DNA of 64,000 bases from JANXUR01 sp038229415 (GTDB lineage Bacteria > Acidobacteriota > Terriglobia > Terriglobales > Acidobacteriaceae). The notes beneath the pieces are model-generated. The model was not told where the DNA came from. It was given only the letters and a program-made list of their open reading frames with translations, and searched no databases. The first letter of the stretch is position 1; every line of letters begins with the position of its first letter. Position numbers and translations under genes: made by a program. Below are positions 33,861-42,787 of the stretch, one piece after another. Location of the stretch: positions 434,001 to 498,000 of the forward strand of contig JBBROM010000002.1 in NCBI GenBank assembly GCA_038229415.1, given 5' to 3'.

Positions 33861-34535
33861 ATGCGCAAATTCTTGTGTTCGGCCATTCTTTTTGACCTTG
33901 ATGGCGTACTGATTGATTCCACCAAGAGCGTGACCCGCGTCTGGCGTAAGTGGGCGACCGATTGCGGACTCGACCCTGACTTCGTGATTGCCAATATCCA
34001 CGGACGCCCTACTTCCGCGTCGGTGCAATTTGTCGCGCCGCATCTGGATATCGCCGTCGAAACGCCGCTCATCGAAGAGCTGGAAATTAACGACACCGAA
34101 GGTGTGGACGCGATCCCCGGAGCCAAGGCGCTGCTGGCGCAGATTCCGCATGGATCGTGGTGCATCGTGACCTCTGGCACGCGCAAACTGGCGACGTCGC
34201 GCATCGCGGTGGGCGGGCTGCCCACACCCGATGTATTCGTGACGTTTGATGACATCACAAATGGCAAGCCGCATCCTGAGCCGTATCTGCTGGGCGCATC
34301 GAAGCTCGGAGTGAATCCGGCCGAGTGCCTGGTGTTTGAAGACGCGCCTGCGGGCATTGAGGCAGGGAAGGCTGCGGGGATGAAAGTGATCGGCGTGCCG
34401 ACCACCTACACCGCTGACCGCCTCACCGCAGCCGACGCCGTCGCCAAGAGTCTGGAGTTCGTGACGGTGCGTCTCATCGCGGGGCGAGATCATGCAAGTC
34501 CGGCACTCGAAGTAACGGTGAGCGAAGAAGAGTAA
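33861..34535 (+). CDS. HAD-superfamily phosphatase (subfamily IA)
   Basis: 224 residues with the HAD motifs: LFDLDGVLID (nucleophile and acid Asp) at the N-terminus, a TSGTR motif II, Lys in KPHPEPY, and VFEDAPAGIEAG as motif IV. It resembles sugar-phosphate phosphatases such as YfbT/YniC, which act on glycerol- or hexose-phosphates; the substrate is not determined. A dispersed repeat follows the stop. Confidence 0.85.
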   Translation: MRKFLCSAILFDLDGVLIDSTKSVTRVWRKWATDCGLDPDFVIANIHGRPTSASVQFVAPHLDIAVETPLIEELEINDTEGVDAIPGAKALLAQIPHGSWCIVTSGTRKLATSRIAVGGLPTPDVFVTFDDITNGKPHPEPYLLGASKLGVNPAECLVFEDAPAGIEAGKAAGMKVIGVPTTYTADRLTAADAVAKSLEFVTVRLIAGRDHASPALEVTVSEEE

Positions 34536-34590
34536 TTATTTTTTGTTGAAGTTTTCCGTGATACGCCGCGGAGCCTGTGTCACCACACAC

Positions 34591-34656
34591 GTGTCATCCT
34601 GAGCGGAGCGGACGGAGCGCAACAGCGATCCGCCCGCGAAGTCGAAGGACCCCTAC
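34591..34656. repeat. Dispersed GTCATCCTGAGCGGAGCG repeat, copy A
   Basis: This copy begins GTGTCATCCTGAGCGGAGCG and ends GAAGTCGAAGGACCCCTACC. Its inside carries GCGGA and TCCGC as self-complementary arms. It occupies the 195-bp gap between the HAD gene and the dapD 3' end; nothing else is seen in that gap. Confidence 0.7.
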
Positions 34657-34730
34657 CTCGCTCGCGTCACCAGCAGGCCAGTGAGCTTCCAGCCGCCGAA
34701 CCCACACTCTTCTGAAAGAACTTTGCGCAC

Positions 34731-35561
34731 CTACCGCAGCAAATCTTCCAGCTCAATAGATTTCTCAGTCTTCTCGTCGCGATACTTCACAATCACCGGC
34801 GTGTAGAGCGAAAGCCCCCACTCCAATCCCTTGCCCTTCTGCACCGGGCGAGATCCGCACACGACGACTGCATTTTCTGGAATGGTGAGCGGCGATTCGG
34901 GCGACGAGCGATAGACTTCGCCGCGCACCAAATCGTACACCGGCGTCGAGCGTGTCAGGATGACTCCAGAGCCCAGCACAGCGCGGCTCTGCACCACGGT
35001 GCCTTCGTAAATGCCGCAGTTGCCGCCAACCAGCACGTCGTCTTCGATGATCACGGGCGACGCGTTGATCGGCTCCAGCACTCCGCCGACCTGCGCAGCT
35101 GCGCTCAGGTGAACGCGCTTGCCCACCTGCGCGCATGAGCCCACCAACGCGTGCGAATCTACCATGGTGCCTTCGTCCACGTACGCGCCCACGTTGATGT
35201 ACATCGGCGGCATGCAGACGACCGAGGGCGCGATATACGCGCCCTCGCGCACCGACGATCCGCCGGGCACCACGCGCACACGATCGGCTACGGCGAAGCG
35301 GCGCGCAGGGTACGTGTCTTTGTCAATATAGGTAAAACTTGATCCAAGGTCGGTCGCGCCAGAACCAGCGAGTTCGCCAATGCGGAAGCCCAGCAGAATC
35401 CCCTGTTTCACCCAGGCATTGACAACCCACTTGCCGCCCACTTTTTCGGCAGCGCGAATTTCGCCGCGGTTCAGCAGAGTGCGGAATTCGATGAAGGCGG
35501 CAAGAGTTTCGTCGCTGCGGGATGCGCCGGAGGCGAACATCTGCTCGATGGTGGTTTGCAT
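34731..35561 (-). CDS. dapD: 2,3,4,5-tetrahydropyridine-2,6-dicarboxylate N-succinyltransferase
   Basis: 276 residues from the Met at 35561 (four more codons are possible upstream). The N-terminal helical part is followed by a left-handed beta-helix of hexapeptide repeats (GAYIAPSVVCMPPMYINVGAY, VHLSAAAQVGG, SPVIIEDDVLVGGNCGIYEG), the trimeric acyltransferase fold. It transfers succinyl from succinyl-CoA to tetrahydrodipicolinate in diaminopimelate and lysine synthesis. It lies near dapA (36.0 kb) on the same strand with one gene between them, and the other pathway genes are at 60-63.5 kb. It shows that this organism uses the succinylase branch. Confidence 0.94.
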   Translation of the reverse strand: MQTTIEQMFASGASRSDETLAAFIEFRTLLNRGEIRAAEKVGGKWVVNAWVKQGILLGFRIGELAGSGATDLGSSFTYIDKDTYPARRFAVADRVRVVPGGSSVREGAYIAPSVVCMPPMYINVGAYVDEGTMVDSHALVGSCAQVGKRVHLSAAAQVGGVLEPINASPVIIEDDVLVGGNCGIYEGTVVQSRAVLGSGVILTRSTPVYDLVRGEVYRSSPESPLTIPENAVVVCGSRPVQKGKGLEWGLSLYTPVIVKYRDEKTEKSIELEDLLR

Positions 35562-35626
35562 GTCATGCATCAATCTAGTGTAGCGAAAGGAAGAAATTTG
35601 GTGTTACGCACAGGCGACACTTTTCC

Positions 35627-36040
35627 CTACTCTATCCATTCCAGCCGCGGATCGAATTTCAGGCGCGGAGAAAGCACCTCATCCTTCCCTACAACGACCT
35701 TAACCCTTACGGCGACTGGTACGAAGAGTGCCGCAGAAATGATGACATCGTAGACTCCGGCCTGAATGGCAAAGGAGTATTTGCCGCTACTATCCGTATA
35801 GGTTGACTCTCGAGCCGCAACCTGTTTTCCGGTTTCGCGATCCGCCGACCATCGCACGACCTCAACGAGTGCTCCTTGAAAGACCGCTCCGCTAGGATCC
35901 TTAATGATCCCGCGCAGAGTTCCGGTCGTTTGGGAATTAGCCGAGGTGGCTAGGCAACATAATGCAATTACCACATAGAGAATGCAACGGCCTGTTAGCA
36001 AATTGAGTATTTGTGCTGACTGGGAAGCCAAGAATTCCAC
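35627..36040 (-). CDS. Secreted carboxypeptidase-regulatory-like domain protein
   Basis: 137 residues with a signal sequence (about 20-36) and one CarboxypepD_reg-like domain: GTLRGIIKDPSGAVFQGALV and YTDSSGKYSFAIQAGVYDV. This beta-sandwich resembles domains found in large secreted or TonB-linked proteins of Acidobacteriota. It lies between dapA and dapD, three bases after dapA, so it may be read in the same transcript although its function is unrelated to lysine synthesis. Confidence 0.7.
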   Translation of the reverse strand: MEFLASQSAQILNLLTGRCILYVVIALCCLATSANSQTTGTLRGIIKDPSGAVFQGALVEVVRWSADRETGKQVAARESTYTDSSGKYSFAIQAGVYDVIISAALFVPVAVRVKVVVGKDEVLSPRLKFDPRLEWIE

Positions 36041-36043
36041 TTT

Positions 36044-37189
36044 CTATATGCACTTATCGTCGCTGCGAATCAGCACGCCTGCCAGCGCTTCAGATGCCGC
36101 CCGCGCTTCGTTGAGATTCGCATACGGCCCGTGCCAGCGTGCCTGCTCAGGACGATGGCCTGCCGGGCGTCCCTTCCCGTTGCTGCATTGCGGGCAAGCC
36201 GCGCGATGGATCACCGCCTTGTGCGGCCCCGACGCCCAATTTTCGTAGACGAAGAAGTCATGTACTTCCGCAGTTTTCGCCGATTCAGCCCGAATCGGCA
36301 GCCCTGCCTCGATAGCGATCTTTTGCAGCTTGGCGCGCAGGTCGCGCTTCATGGGTAGCATCGGCAGGCGGTACGCCTCTTCGATGTAGCCCATCATGGC
36401 GAGCAGGGCTTTCACCGGCATGGGGTTCGACTCGATGAAGTTAGCCTGCATCAGCGGCAAAAATTTGCGCTGCAGGGTGCGTGCTGATTCCCAGTCATTA
36501 TCGCGGGCGGATTGCACCAGCGCCGCCATCTCAGCCGGAATCGCATTCGACGCCACGGAGATCAGCCCCACACCGCCGAGCGCGATAATCGGCAGCGTGA
36601 TCGCATCATCGCCGGAAAGCACGGCGAAGTCTGGCGGCACCGCATGGATTACTTCGGCGATCTGCGAAATGTTGCCGCTGGCTTCTTTTACCGCAACAAT
36701 GTTAGGAATTTCCGCCAGCCGTGCCAGCGTGTGCGGCTCAATGTTCACCGCTGTGCGTCCGGGCACGTTGTAAAGTACGATGGGCTTGCCGGTCTCCGCA
36801 ATCGCCTCGGCAACGGCCTTGAAGTGGCGATACTGACCCTCCTGCGTGGGCTTGTTGTAGTAGGGCGACGCGGAAAGAATTGCGTCCACGCCCGGGCGAG
36901 CTGTGATTTCTTTCGCCTTGGCGACAGCATCCTGCGTGGAGTTCGAGGTCGCGCCAGCAACGATCGGCACGCGTCCGGCGGCGGCTTCGATGGTAGCGTC
37001 AATCACCGCGAGCCATTCGTCGTGCGAAAGCGTGGGCGTTTCACCGGTAGTGCCACAGGGCACAAGAAAATCAATCCCAGATTCAACCTGCCAGACCACC
37101 AGCCGGCGTAATGCGTCGAAGTCCACCGCGCCATCGGCGTGGAAGGGTGTGACCAACGCGGTTCCGCAGCCTGCAATCCTCATATGCAA
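36044..37189 (-). CDS. dapA: 4-hydroxy-tetrahydrodipicolinate synthase with an extra C-terminal domain
   Basis: 381 residues, about 85 longer than usual. The TIM barrel (1-300) has GTTGE at 46-50, Tyr140 in YNVPGR and the Schiff-base Lys168 in VKEASGN, the DapA catalytic set. It condenses pyruvate with aspartate semialdehyde. Residues 311-381 are an added module with YENW at 315-318, Cys332-x2-Cys335 and WHGP at 352-355, which looks like a small metal-binding or RNA-binding domain seen in uncharacterised proteins. The extension has no frameshift signs. The start may be two codons later (37183). Upstream gene spacing suggests its own promoter. Confidence 0.92.
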   Translation of the reverse strand: MHMRIAGCGTALVTPFHADGAVDFDALRRLVVWQVESGIDFLVPCGTTGETPTLSHDEWLAVIDATIEAAAGRVPIVAGATSNSTQDAVAKAKEITARPGVDAILSASPYYNKPTQEGQYRHFKAVAEAIAETGKPIVLYNVPGRTAVNIEPHTLARLAEIPNIVAVKEASGNISQIAEVIHAVPPDFAVLSGDDAITLPIIALGGVGLISVASNAIPAEMAALVQSARDNDWESARTLQRKFLPLMQANFIESNPMPVKALLAMMGYIEEAYRLPMLPMKRDLRAKLQKIAIEAGLPIRAESAKTAEVHDFFVYENWASGPHKAVIHRAACPQCSNGKGRPAGHRPEQARWHGPYANLNEARAASEALAGVLIRSDDKCI

Positions 37190-37317
37190 AATATAGCCCT
37201 AAACGCCGCCGGAATATAGGGTAGAAATGTAAAGAATTGTGCAGGGCGCGAAAAGCTGCAACTATCGCGTTTTCGCCAGCGAGCAAAGCTAGGGGCACTT
37301 CAAGTCAACGCGCAGCT

Positions 37318-37770
37318 TTAAGCTGCAAACCACTGATACAGCATGAAATAGATGATGACGCCCGTTACCGAAACGTAAAGCCAGATGGGATAAGTCCACT
37401 TGGCGATTGCGCGGTGCGCGGCATAGCGTGCACTCAGTCCTCGCCGCAGGGTGATGATCACGAGCGGCACCAGCACCACGGCCAGAACCGTATGGGTGAA
37501 CAGCAGTGTGAGGTAAAAGGGCCGGACAAGGCCTTGCCCCTGAAAGTGAAATGATTCCAGATGATCGCGCGCCAGCAGCACATGATAGGTAAGGTAGAAC
37601 GCCAGGAAGAGCGAAGAGGTGGCGAAGGCGGCGATCATGGTAATGCGATGCTCATCGCGCTGTTGGCGCGCGATGAAGCGACGGCCCAGCAGCAGCAAAA
37701 TCGCGGCGAGACCATTCAGAGTGGCGTTGATCACGGGGAAGATGGCGTAAGGCTGACTTGCAATCGTCAT
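37318..37770 (-). CDS. DUF420 membrane protein (cytochrome oxidase assembly-associated)
   Basis: 150 residues, four hydrophobic helices with the DUF420 pattern (INATLNGLAAILLLLGR, HRITMIAAF, and a THTVLAVVLVPLVIITL helix with His). DUF420/CtaM-like proteins accompany heme-copper oxidase assembly genes in Bacillus and other bacteria. It is the last member of a run on the same strand: ctaA, ctaB, ABC ATPase, ABC permease, DUF420. Confidence 0.85.
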   Translation of the reverse strand: MTIASQPYAIFPVINATLNGLAAILLLLGRRFIARQQRDEHRITMIAAFATSSLFLAFYLTYHVLLARDHLESFHFQGQGLVRPFYLTLLFTHTVLAVVLVPLVIITLRRGLSARYAAHRAIAKWTYPIWLYVSVTGVIIYFMLYQWFAA

Positions 37771-37785
37771 AAGTATTTTCCTCGC

Positions 37786-38616
37786 CTAGGCCGCAGGCTT
37801 GGTGCTCCGTCGTGCTGCCATCAGAAAGGCCAGGCCGAACATGACCGCCGTGAAAATCCCAAGTATTGCGAACGAATAGCCAATCGGAAACTGAGACGGC
37901 GACGCCGGATACAGCAGACTGTGCAGGGCGTCAGTACCATAAGTCAGGGGATTCAGCTGCATCAGAATGCGGATCCACGGGGACGCGCCGGATACCGGAA
38001 ACAGCGCGCCGGAGAGCAGCCACATCGGCATCAGGAAAAGATTGATGATGCCATGGAACGCGGCGGTGGAATCCATGGGCCAGGCGATGGCGAAGCCCAG
38101 CGCCGTCAGCGAAAACGCCACCAGAAACACGACCGTCGTGATCAGCAAGAGACTGGCTAATGTGTAGTGAACTCCAACGAACGGACCCAGCGCCAGACAG
38201 ATGAGGCCTTGCGCAGCAGCGAGGGTGGTGCCGCCTAATAGCTTGCCCAGCACAATCGCCGACCGCGATACCGGCGCCACCATCACCGAAAGCAGAAAAC
38301 CTTCCTTACGATCCTCGATCACGCTCATCATGGCGAAGATGGAAGTGAACAGCACGATCATGGTGAGCATGCCGGGGAACAGGTAGTCGAGATAATGCTG
38401 GTTGCCAGTCGTTGGGCCAGCCGGGCCGCGGAACGAGCTACCAAAGCCCGAGCCGAGGACAATCCAGAACAGCAGTGGAGAGGCGATGACGCCCACCATG
38501 CGCGCCTTCTGGCGATAGAAGCGAACCAGCTCACGCAGCCACAGGGTGTAGGCAGGCAAAAGAATGCCACCGTCGGCGCGGCTTACCAACGAAAATGCTG
38601 CAGTCCGCGTTGCCAT
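37786..38616 (-). CDS. ABC-2 type transporter permease
   Basis: 276 residues with six helices and the ABC-2 membrane pattern; GSGFGSSFRGPAG and LFPGMLTMIVLFTSIF near the N-terminal half and SGALFPVSGASPW near 215 are typical of DrrB-type exporters. Its first base coincides with the last base of the ATPase gene, so the two are co-translated. The pair is the efflux or heme-related ABC system frequently linked to ctaA/ctaB in this phylum; the substrate is not known. Confidence 0.87.
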   Translation of the reverse strand: MATRTAAFSLVSRADGGILLPAYTLWLRELVRFYRQKARMVGVIASPLLFWIVLGSGFGSSFRGPAGPTTGNQHYLDYLFPGMLTMIVLFTSIFAMMSVIEDRKEGFLLSVMVAPVSRSAIVLGKLLGGTTLAAAQGLICLALGPFVGVHYTLASLLLITTVVFLVAFSLTALGFAIAWPMDSTAAFHGIINLFLMPMWLLSGALFPVSGASPWIRILMQLNPLTYGTDALHSLLYPASPSQFPIGYSFAILGIFTAVMFGLAFLMAARRSTKPAA

Positions 38617-39695
38617 CAGTGCGTCCTCTTCTTCTTTGCCGATTTTGCCGCGAGTTCAGCTCCGGCCGCATCCTGCTCAGTCCAAAACCGGTGTCCGGTG
38701 CGATGGATGAACACATCTTCCAGCGTCGGCTTGCTGACCGAAACCGAATCCACTTCGCCGGGGAAGGCTTCGACCACGTCAGTGACGAAACGGTGACCCT
38801 GCTCATGTTCCATACGAATTTTCCCATCGAGGACGTTGGCAATCACGCCGAAGCGGGCGGTGATCTTTTGCGCCAGCGGCTCAGGGGTAGAAGACTCGAG
38901 CACGATAACGTCGCCACCGATCTCGCTGCGAAGTTCGAGCGGCGTTCCCAGCGCGACGCGGTTCCCTTCACTAAAGATCGCAAGCTGGTCGCAACGCTCG
39001 GCCTCTTCCATCAAATGGGTTGTCACCAGCACACTCACGCGCTCTTCGTCGCGAAGGATCGCAAGATACTGCCACAGATCGCGGCGTGCGCCCGGGTCGA
39101 GTCCGGTGGTGGGCTCATCCAGCAGCAGCACCGTGGGGTGATGTAGCAGTCCTTTGGCGAGTTCAACCCGGCGCTGCATGCCGCCAGAAAATGTTTCCAC
39201 CAGATCCTTCGCACGATCCGCAAGGCCGACGCGCTCCAGCACTTCCTGAATCCGTTTCTTCAGGTTCGCTCCGCTCAGTCCGTAGAGATGCCCTTGATGC
39301 GTCAGATTCTCGAACGCAGTGAGTTTACCGTCCACACTCTGCGCCTGAAACACCACGCCGATGTGGCGACGCACCTCTGGAGCCTGCTTGGCGGCGTCCA
39401 TACCAAGAATCATGGTGTGGCCGCTGGAGGGCAGCATCAGCGTGGAAAGAATGCGGAACAGCGTCGTCTTGCCGCTTCCGTTGGGGCCAAGCAGTCCAAA
39501 AATTTCGGCTTCGCGCACCTCGAACGAAACGCCGTTAAGCGCCGTACGGTCGCCGTAGCGATGAACAATATTTTCAACCTGAATCACTGCAGGAGCTAGA
39601 TCCGGGGCAACGCTAGTCGAATCCGGCGGAGTAGTTTCGATAGCAGCGGGCGTAGTCACAACTTCCAAGTCGTTCAGCTCCAAACTTGCTCGCAC
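38616..39695 (-). CDS. ABC transporter ATP-binding protein (DrrA-like)
   Basis: 359 residues. A 40-residue unstructured N-terminus precedes the ATPase domain with Walker A GPNGSGKTT near 76-84, signature FSGGMQRR, and Walker B VLLLDEPTTGLD. The DrrA-like C-terminal domain extends to the end. It pairs with the permease gene immediately downstream (one-base overlap). A start inside (after the unstructured stretch) cannot be excluded but none has a good ribosome-binding site. Confidence 0.88.
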   Translation of the reverse strand: MRASLELNDLEVVTTPAAIETTPPDSTSVAPDLAPAVIQVENIVHRYGDRTALNGVSFEVREAEIFGLLGPNGSGKTTLFRILSTLMLPSSGHTMILGMDAAKQAPEVRRHIGVVFQAQSVDGKLTAFENLTHQGHLYGLSGANLKKRIQEVLERVGLADRAKDLVETFSGGMQRRVELAKGLLHHPTVLLLDEPTTGLDPGARRDLWQYLAILRDEERVSVLVTTHLMEEAERCDQLAIFSEGNRVALGTPLELRSEIGGDVIVLESSTPEPLAQKITARFGVIANVLDGKIRMEHEQGHRFVTDVVEAFPGEVDSVSVSKPTLEDVFIHRTGHRFWTEQDAAGAELAAKSAKKKRTH

Positions 39696-39728
39696 ATGCT
39701 GCGGCGGCGAATCGAAAACGCGCGTAAA

Positions 39729-40670
39729 TTAGGGGCGCGCGGTGTTGATCATCATCAGTGCGAACAACAGCGGCAGGTAAATCACCGTTGCCTGCAACAG
39801 TTGCCGCGCAAGGCGCTTGCTGGTGCCGGACGTCAACTGCTGCCCAGTTCCAGCCAGCCGCCAACTGGCGTAGAGCAGCGCAATACTCAATAACGGTGCG
39901 CCCACCAGATACACCGAGCCCGACATATTCACGAAGAAGGGAAGAGTGCTGACAGGTATCAGCAGTAGCGAATACGCCAGAATGCGCGCCGAAGTGCGGC
40001 GTCCGGTGGTTTCCACTACCGGCAGCATCTTGATGCCGCCGTCTGCATAATCCTCTCGGTAGAGCCACGCGATGGCGAAAAAGTGCGGGAACTGCCACAC
40101 GAATACGATGGCGAATAGCACCAGCGCTTCGAGGTCGAGCTTGCCGCGCGCGGCCGTCCAGCCCAGCACGCCGGGCATGGCTCCAGGAAACGCGCCAATA
40201 AAAGTACAGACCGGCGAAACCTGTTTGAGGGGCGTGTAAAGTGCCAGGTAGATTGCCGCAGTCAACAGCGCCAGTCCGCCAGTGAGCCAGTTGGTGGCTA
40301 AGCCGAGGTACACCGCGCCGCCCAACGTGAGCAGCAGGCCGACAGCCGTGCCATGCCACAAGCTCATGCGTCCCGAAGGCAGCGGACGGTTCGCGGTGCG
40401 GCGCATGCGTGCGTCTACACGGCGTTCCATCACTTCATTCAGCGCAGCCGTGCCGCCAGAGACCAGGCCCACGCCGACCAGCGCCGCAAGCATTTGCCAG
40501 GACAGGGCAGAGAAGCCGCCCTTGTGCGCGCCGAGGAAAAATCCGCAAGCGCTGGTGACGACGACAAGCGTGGTGACGCGCGCCTTGATCAGTTCAGAGT
40601 AGTCGCGCAGCATTTGCCGCGCACTGCCAGGCTGTGTGCCCGGTACCGGCAAACTCGTGGCTAGACTCAT
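39729..40670 (-). CDS. ctaB: Heme O synthase (protoheme IX farnesyltransferase)
   Basis: 313 residues with about nine helices and the prenyltransferase signatures: a NEVMERRVDARMRRTANRP-type D-x3-D motif near 94-112 and a second YREDYADGGIKMLP motif near 215-228. It adds farnesyl to heme b, forming heme O for the oxidase. It overlaps ctaA by four bases (ATGA at 40667-40670). Confidence 0.93.
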   Translation of the reverse strand: MSLATSLPVPGTQPGSARQMLRDYSELIKARVTTLVVVTSACGFFLGAHKGGFSALSWQMLAALVGVGLVSGGTAALNEVMERRVDARMRRTANRPLPSGRMSLWHGTAVGLLLTLGGAVYLGLATNWLTGGLALLTAAIYLALYTPLKQVSPVCTFIGAFPGAMPGVLGWTAARGKLDLEALVLFAIVFVWQFPHFFAIAWLYREDYADGGIKMLPVVETTGRRTSARILAYSLLLIPVSTLPFFVNMSGSVYLVGAPLLSIALLYASWRLAGTGQQLTSGTSKRLARQLLQATVIYLPLLFALMMINTARP

Positions 40671-41641
40671 GCCGCCACCGCCGGACTGCTGGAACGTGCT
40701 TCACGCGCGTCTGGTACCGCCAGATGCCGCCACGCTTGAATAGCCAGTACCGCGGTAGCAGCCAGTAGCAACGCGCCACCCGCCGTGTGTGCCACCGTGG
40801 AAGAAATCATGTCCAGCGTGGGCTGCGGCGCGTCTTTCCCAAGAATCACTTTGGTGATCAGCGCGAGGAATCCGAGGGCAACCTGCACAAATTCGAGCGC
40901 GAGAATCAGAATCGCGGGCCGGCGAATCGCTTCAATCCGAGAATAACGCACGAGTGCGACGACGGCGGTCCACGTCAGCACCAGAACGACAAGCATGGCG
41001 TTGAGCACGTGCGGCTGCCAATCCATCCCCTTGTGGCGAAACATGCCGCCGAGAAAAAGCTGCAAGTAGAGCACAGCGAGCGAAAGCAGAGTGAACGTCC
41101 GCAGCGATAGCGAATATTCCTGCGTGGGCTGCGGCGCTTGCGAAACCCACTGTTCTCCGGTGAAGACGGCGATTGCAACCGCAATGCAGAAAAATGTCTG
41201 ACCCACAATCGCGTGAGCTGTAGAAACTAGCGGTGGCAGAAACTTGAGTACGGTGATGCCCCCCAAAATGCCTTGCACGATGATGGTGGCCAGCGCTGCC
41301 CACGCCAGCTTCTTGAGCCAGGGTCGGCGGTCGGCCCGCATCGTCCACAATGCAATGGTGATGGTAAGCACGCCGAGGAACTCCGCGATCATGCGATGAG
41401 TGTGCTCGTACTTCACGCCGCCCACCAGTGCTGGCAGCCGCCACATCGAGCCGAAGGAGGTCGGCCAGTCTGGCACCGAAAGCCCAGCTTCATTACTGGT
41501 GACGAGCGCGCCCGCTACGATCAGCAAAAACGTTGCCAATGCAGTAAAAACAGCGAACCGGTGATGCGCGCGATTGTAAGGCGTGGTGACTGCGTTCAGG
41601 GCCGGCTCCTTGCAACTGCTGGGCAAGTTCGAAGAGTCCAT
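40667..41641 (-). CDS. ctaA: Heme A synthase (CtaA/Cox15 family)
   Basis: 324 residues from the ATG at 41641; a longer frame to 41695 adds an Arg/Pro-rich stretch. Eight helices, with TSNEAGLSVPDWPTSFG near the first loop and the heme-ligand histidines in KYEHTHRMIAEFLG, VSTAHAIVGQTFF, and the equivalent C-terminal pairs (FRHKG, VAHTAGGAL). The enzyme oxidises heme O to heme A. It overlaps ctaB, and with the downstream ABC pair and DUF420 it makes an oxidase-assembly operon; the oxidase subunits are not in the window. Confidence 0.92.
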   Translation of the reverse strand: MDSSNLPSSCKEPALNAVTTPYNRAHHRFAVFTALATFLLIVAGALVTSNEAGLSVPDWPTSFGSMWRLPALVGGVKYEHTHRMIAEFLGVLTITIALWTMRADRRPWLKKLAWAALATIIVQGILGGITVLKFLPPLVSTAHAIVGQTFFCIAVAIAVFTGEQWVSQAPQPTQEYSLSLRTFTLLSLAVLYLQLFLGGMFRHKGMDWQPHVLNAMLVVLVLTWTAVVALVRYSRIEAIRRPAILILALEFVQVALGFLALITKVILGKDAPQPTLDMISSTVAHTAGGALLLAATAVLAIQAWRHLAVPDAREARSSSPAVAA

Positions 41642-41843
41642 GGGCCACGGCGAACCGGGGCCGCGAATCCGGAAGAGTGGGCGATCTGGAACCACTCCCT
41701 ACATGTGAGCGAACTAGTGATTCTAGCAGAATCGGGCGGCACAGTTTTCGCTAAAACCGGGTCAGCTTCCGGTGATTTGAGCGCCCGGCCCAGTTTGGTA
41801 CTGGGATTTTACTGGGCTGAGTTGGCTCTTTATCTCGCAGCGC

Positions 41844-42578
41844 TCACTGCGCCTTAAACGTAAAGTCGCCGGTCTTCGCTTCCTTGCCAGTGATCGTCAC
41901 CTGCATCGTCTGCTCGCCCAGCTTTTCGTGCACGGCGGCAATGGTATAAGTCCCCGGGGGCAGGCCCTTCAGTGAGAACTTGCCGTCCTTGCCCGTCACC
42001 GCGTAAAACGGGCTGTTCGTCACGTTCATAAACATCTTCATCCACGGGTGCTGATTGCACACGACCGGAAACATGACGTCAACATTGCCAAACGTCTTAA
42101 CGATGGGGTCGCCCTTGGGCTGCTGCGACTCGTTCCAGTCCTGATTATTGCGCGGGCGAGGATGCACGTTGTGCATGGCCGCGTCGCTGTTGTTGAACCG
42201 CACCGGCTGGCCCGCCATCGCCGCAGCCACATGTGGCAGGTAGCGACATCCGTTCTGGTCAATCACCACCGGGGATTTCGGAGCAGGGAAGGTCTTGCCG
42301 TTGAACCCGTCCTTCACATAAACGAACACGTTTTCCAGCGCGCCGTTTTCGCTGGCGATGCTTTCGGAAAAGTTCTGGCCCTTGCAGGCGGGGTCGCCGC
42401 TCATGTCAATCTTGCGCGGAGCAGGTACCTTGCCATCGAACTTGACGACGCCGCTAATGCTGGGGCCTGAGGCCACGCCTTGCACAGCCTTCTTAGCCTG
42501 CGCTCCAGCGACGATGGTGACGGTGAGAACGTCCAGAACCAGCAGTGTGATGCAGAGAATACGAACCAATTGCTTCAT
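41844..42578 (-). CDS. Secreted blue-copper-like protein with carboxypeptidase-regulatory-like tail
   Basis: 244 residues with a signal sequence. The middle part has a cupredoxin ligand pattern: His136 (in MHNVHPRP), then Cys174-x2-His177-x2-Met180 (VVCNQHPWMKMF). The last 60 residues (FYAVTGKDGKFSLKGLPPGTYTIAAV) form a CarboxypepD_reg-like unit. It is probably a periplasmic electron carrier or copper carrier serving the cytochrome oxidase whose assembly genes lie just downstream on the same strand (gap about 200 bp). Confidence 0.75.
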   Translation of the reverse strand: MKQLVRILCITLLVLDVLTVTIVAGAQAKKAVQGVASGPSISGVVKFDGKVPAPRKIDMSGDPACKGQNFSESIASENGALENVFVYVKDGFNGKTFPAPKSPVVIDQNGCRYLPHVAAAMAGQPVRFNNSDAAMHNVHPRPRNNQDWNESQQPKGDPIVKTFGNVDVMFPVVCNQHPWMKMFMNVTNSPFYAVTGKDGKFSLKGLPPGTYTIAAVHEKLGEQTMQVTITGKEAKTGDFTFKAQ

Positions 42579-42787
42579 GGTAGTAGAGCCTTTCTATGAG
42601 TGCAGTAGCAGGCCCGCTCCGGGGGAATCTATGAGTGCAAGTTGTTGCATTCCGGACGCAAAGGCTAACACTCTATTTTACTGCGGTGGCCAAACGTTTG
42701 TCGCGCGGCAAGAGGGGTGGGTGCCGATTATTCGCTTTTGTTCACTGCGGCGCGCTTGGACAGCAGATCGATGTGTTTAGCTCTGTC

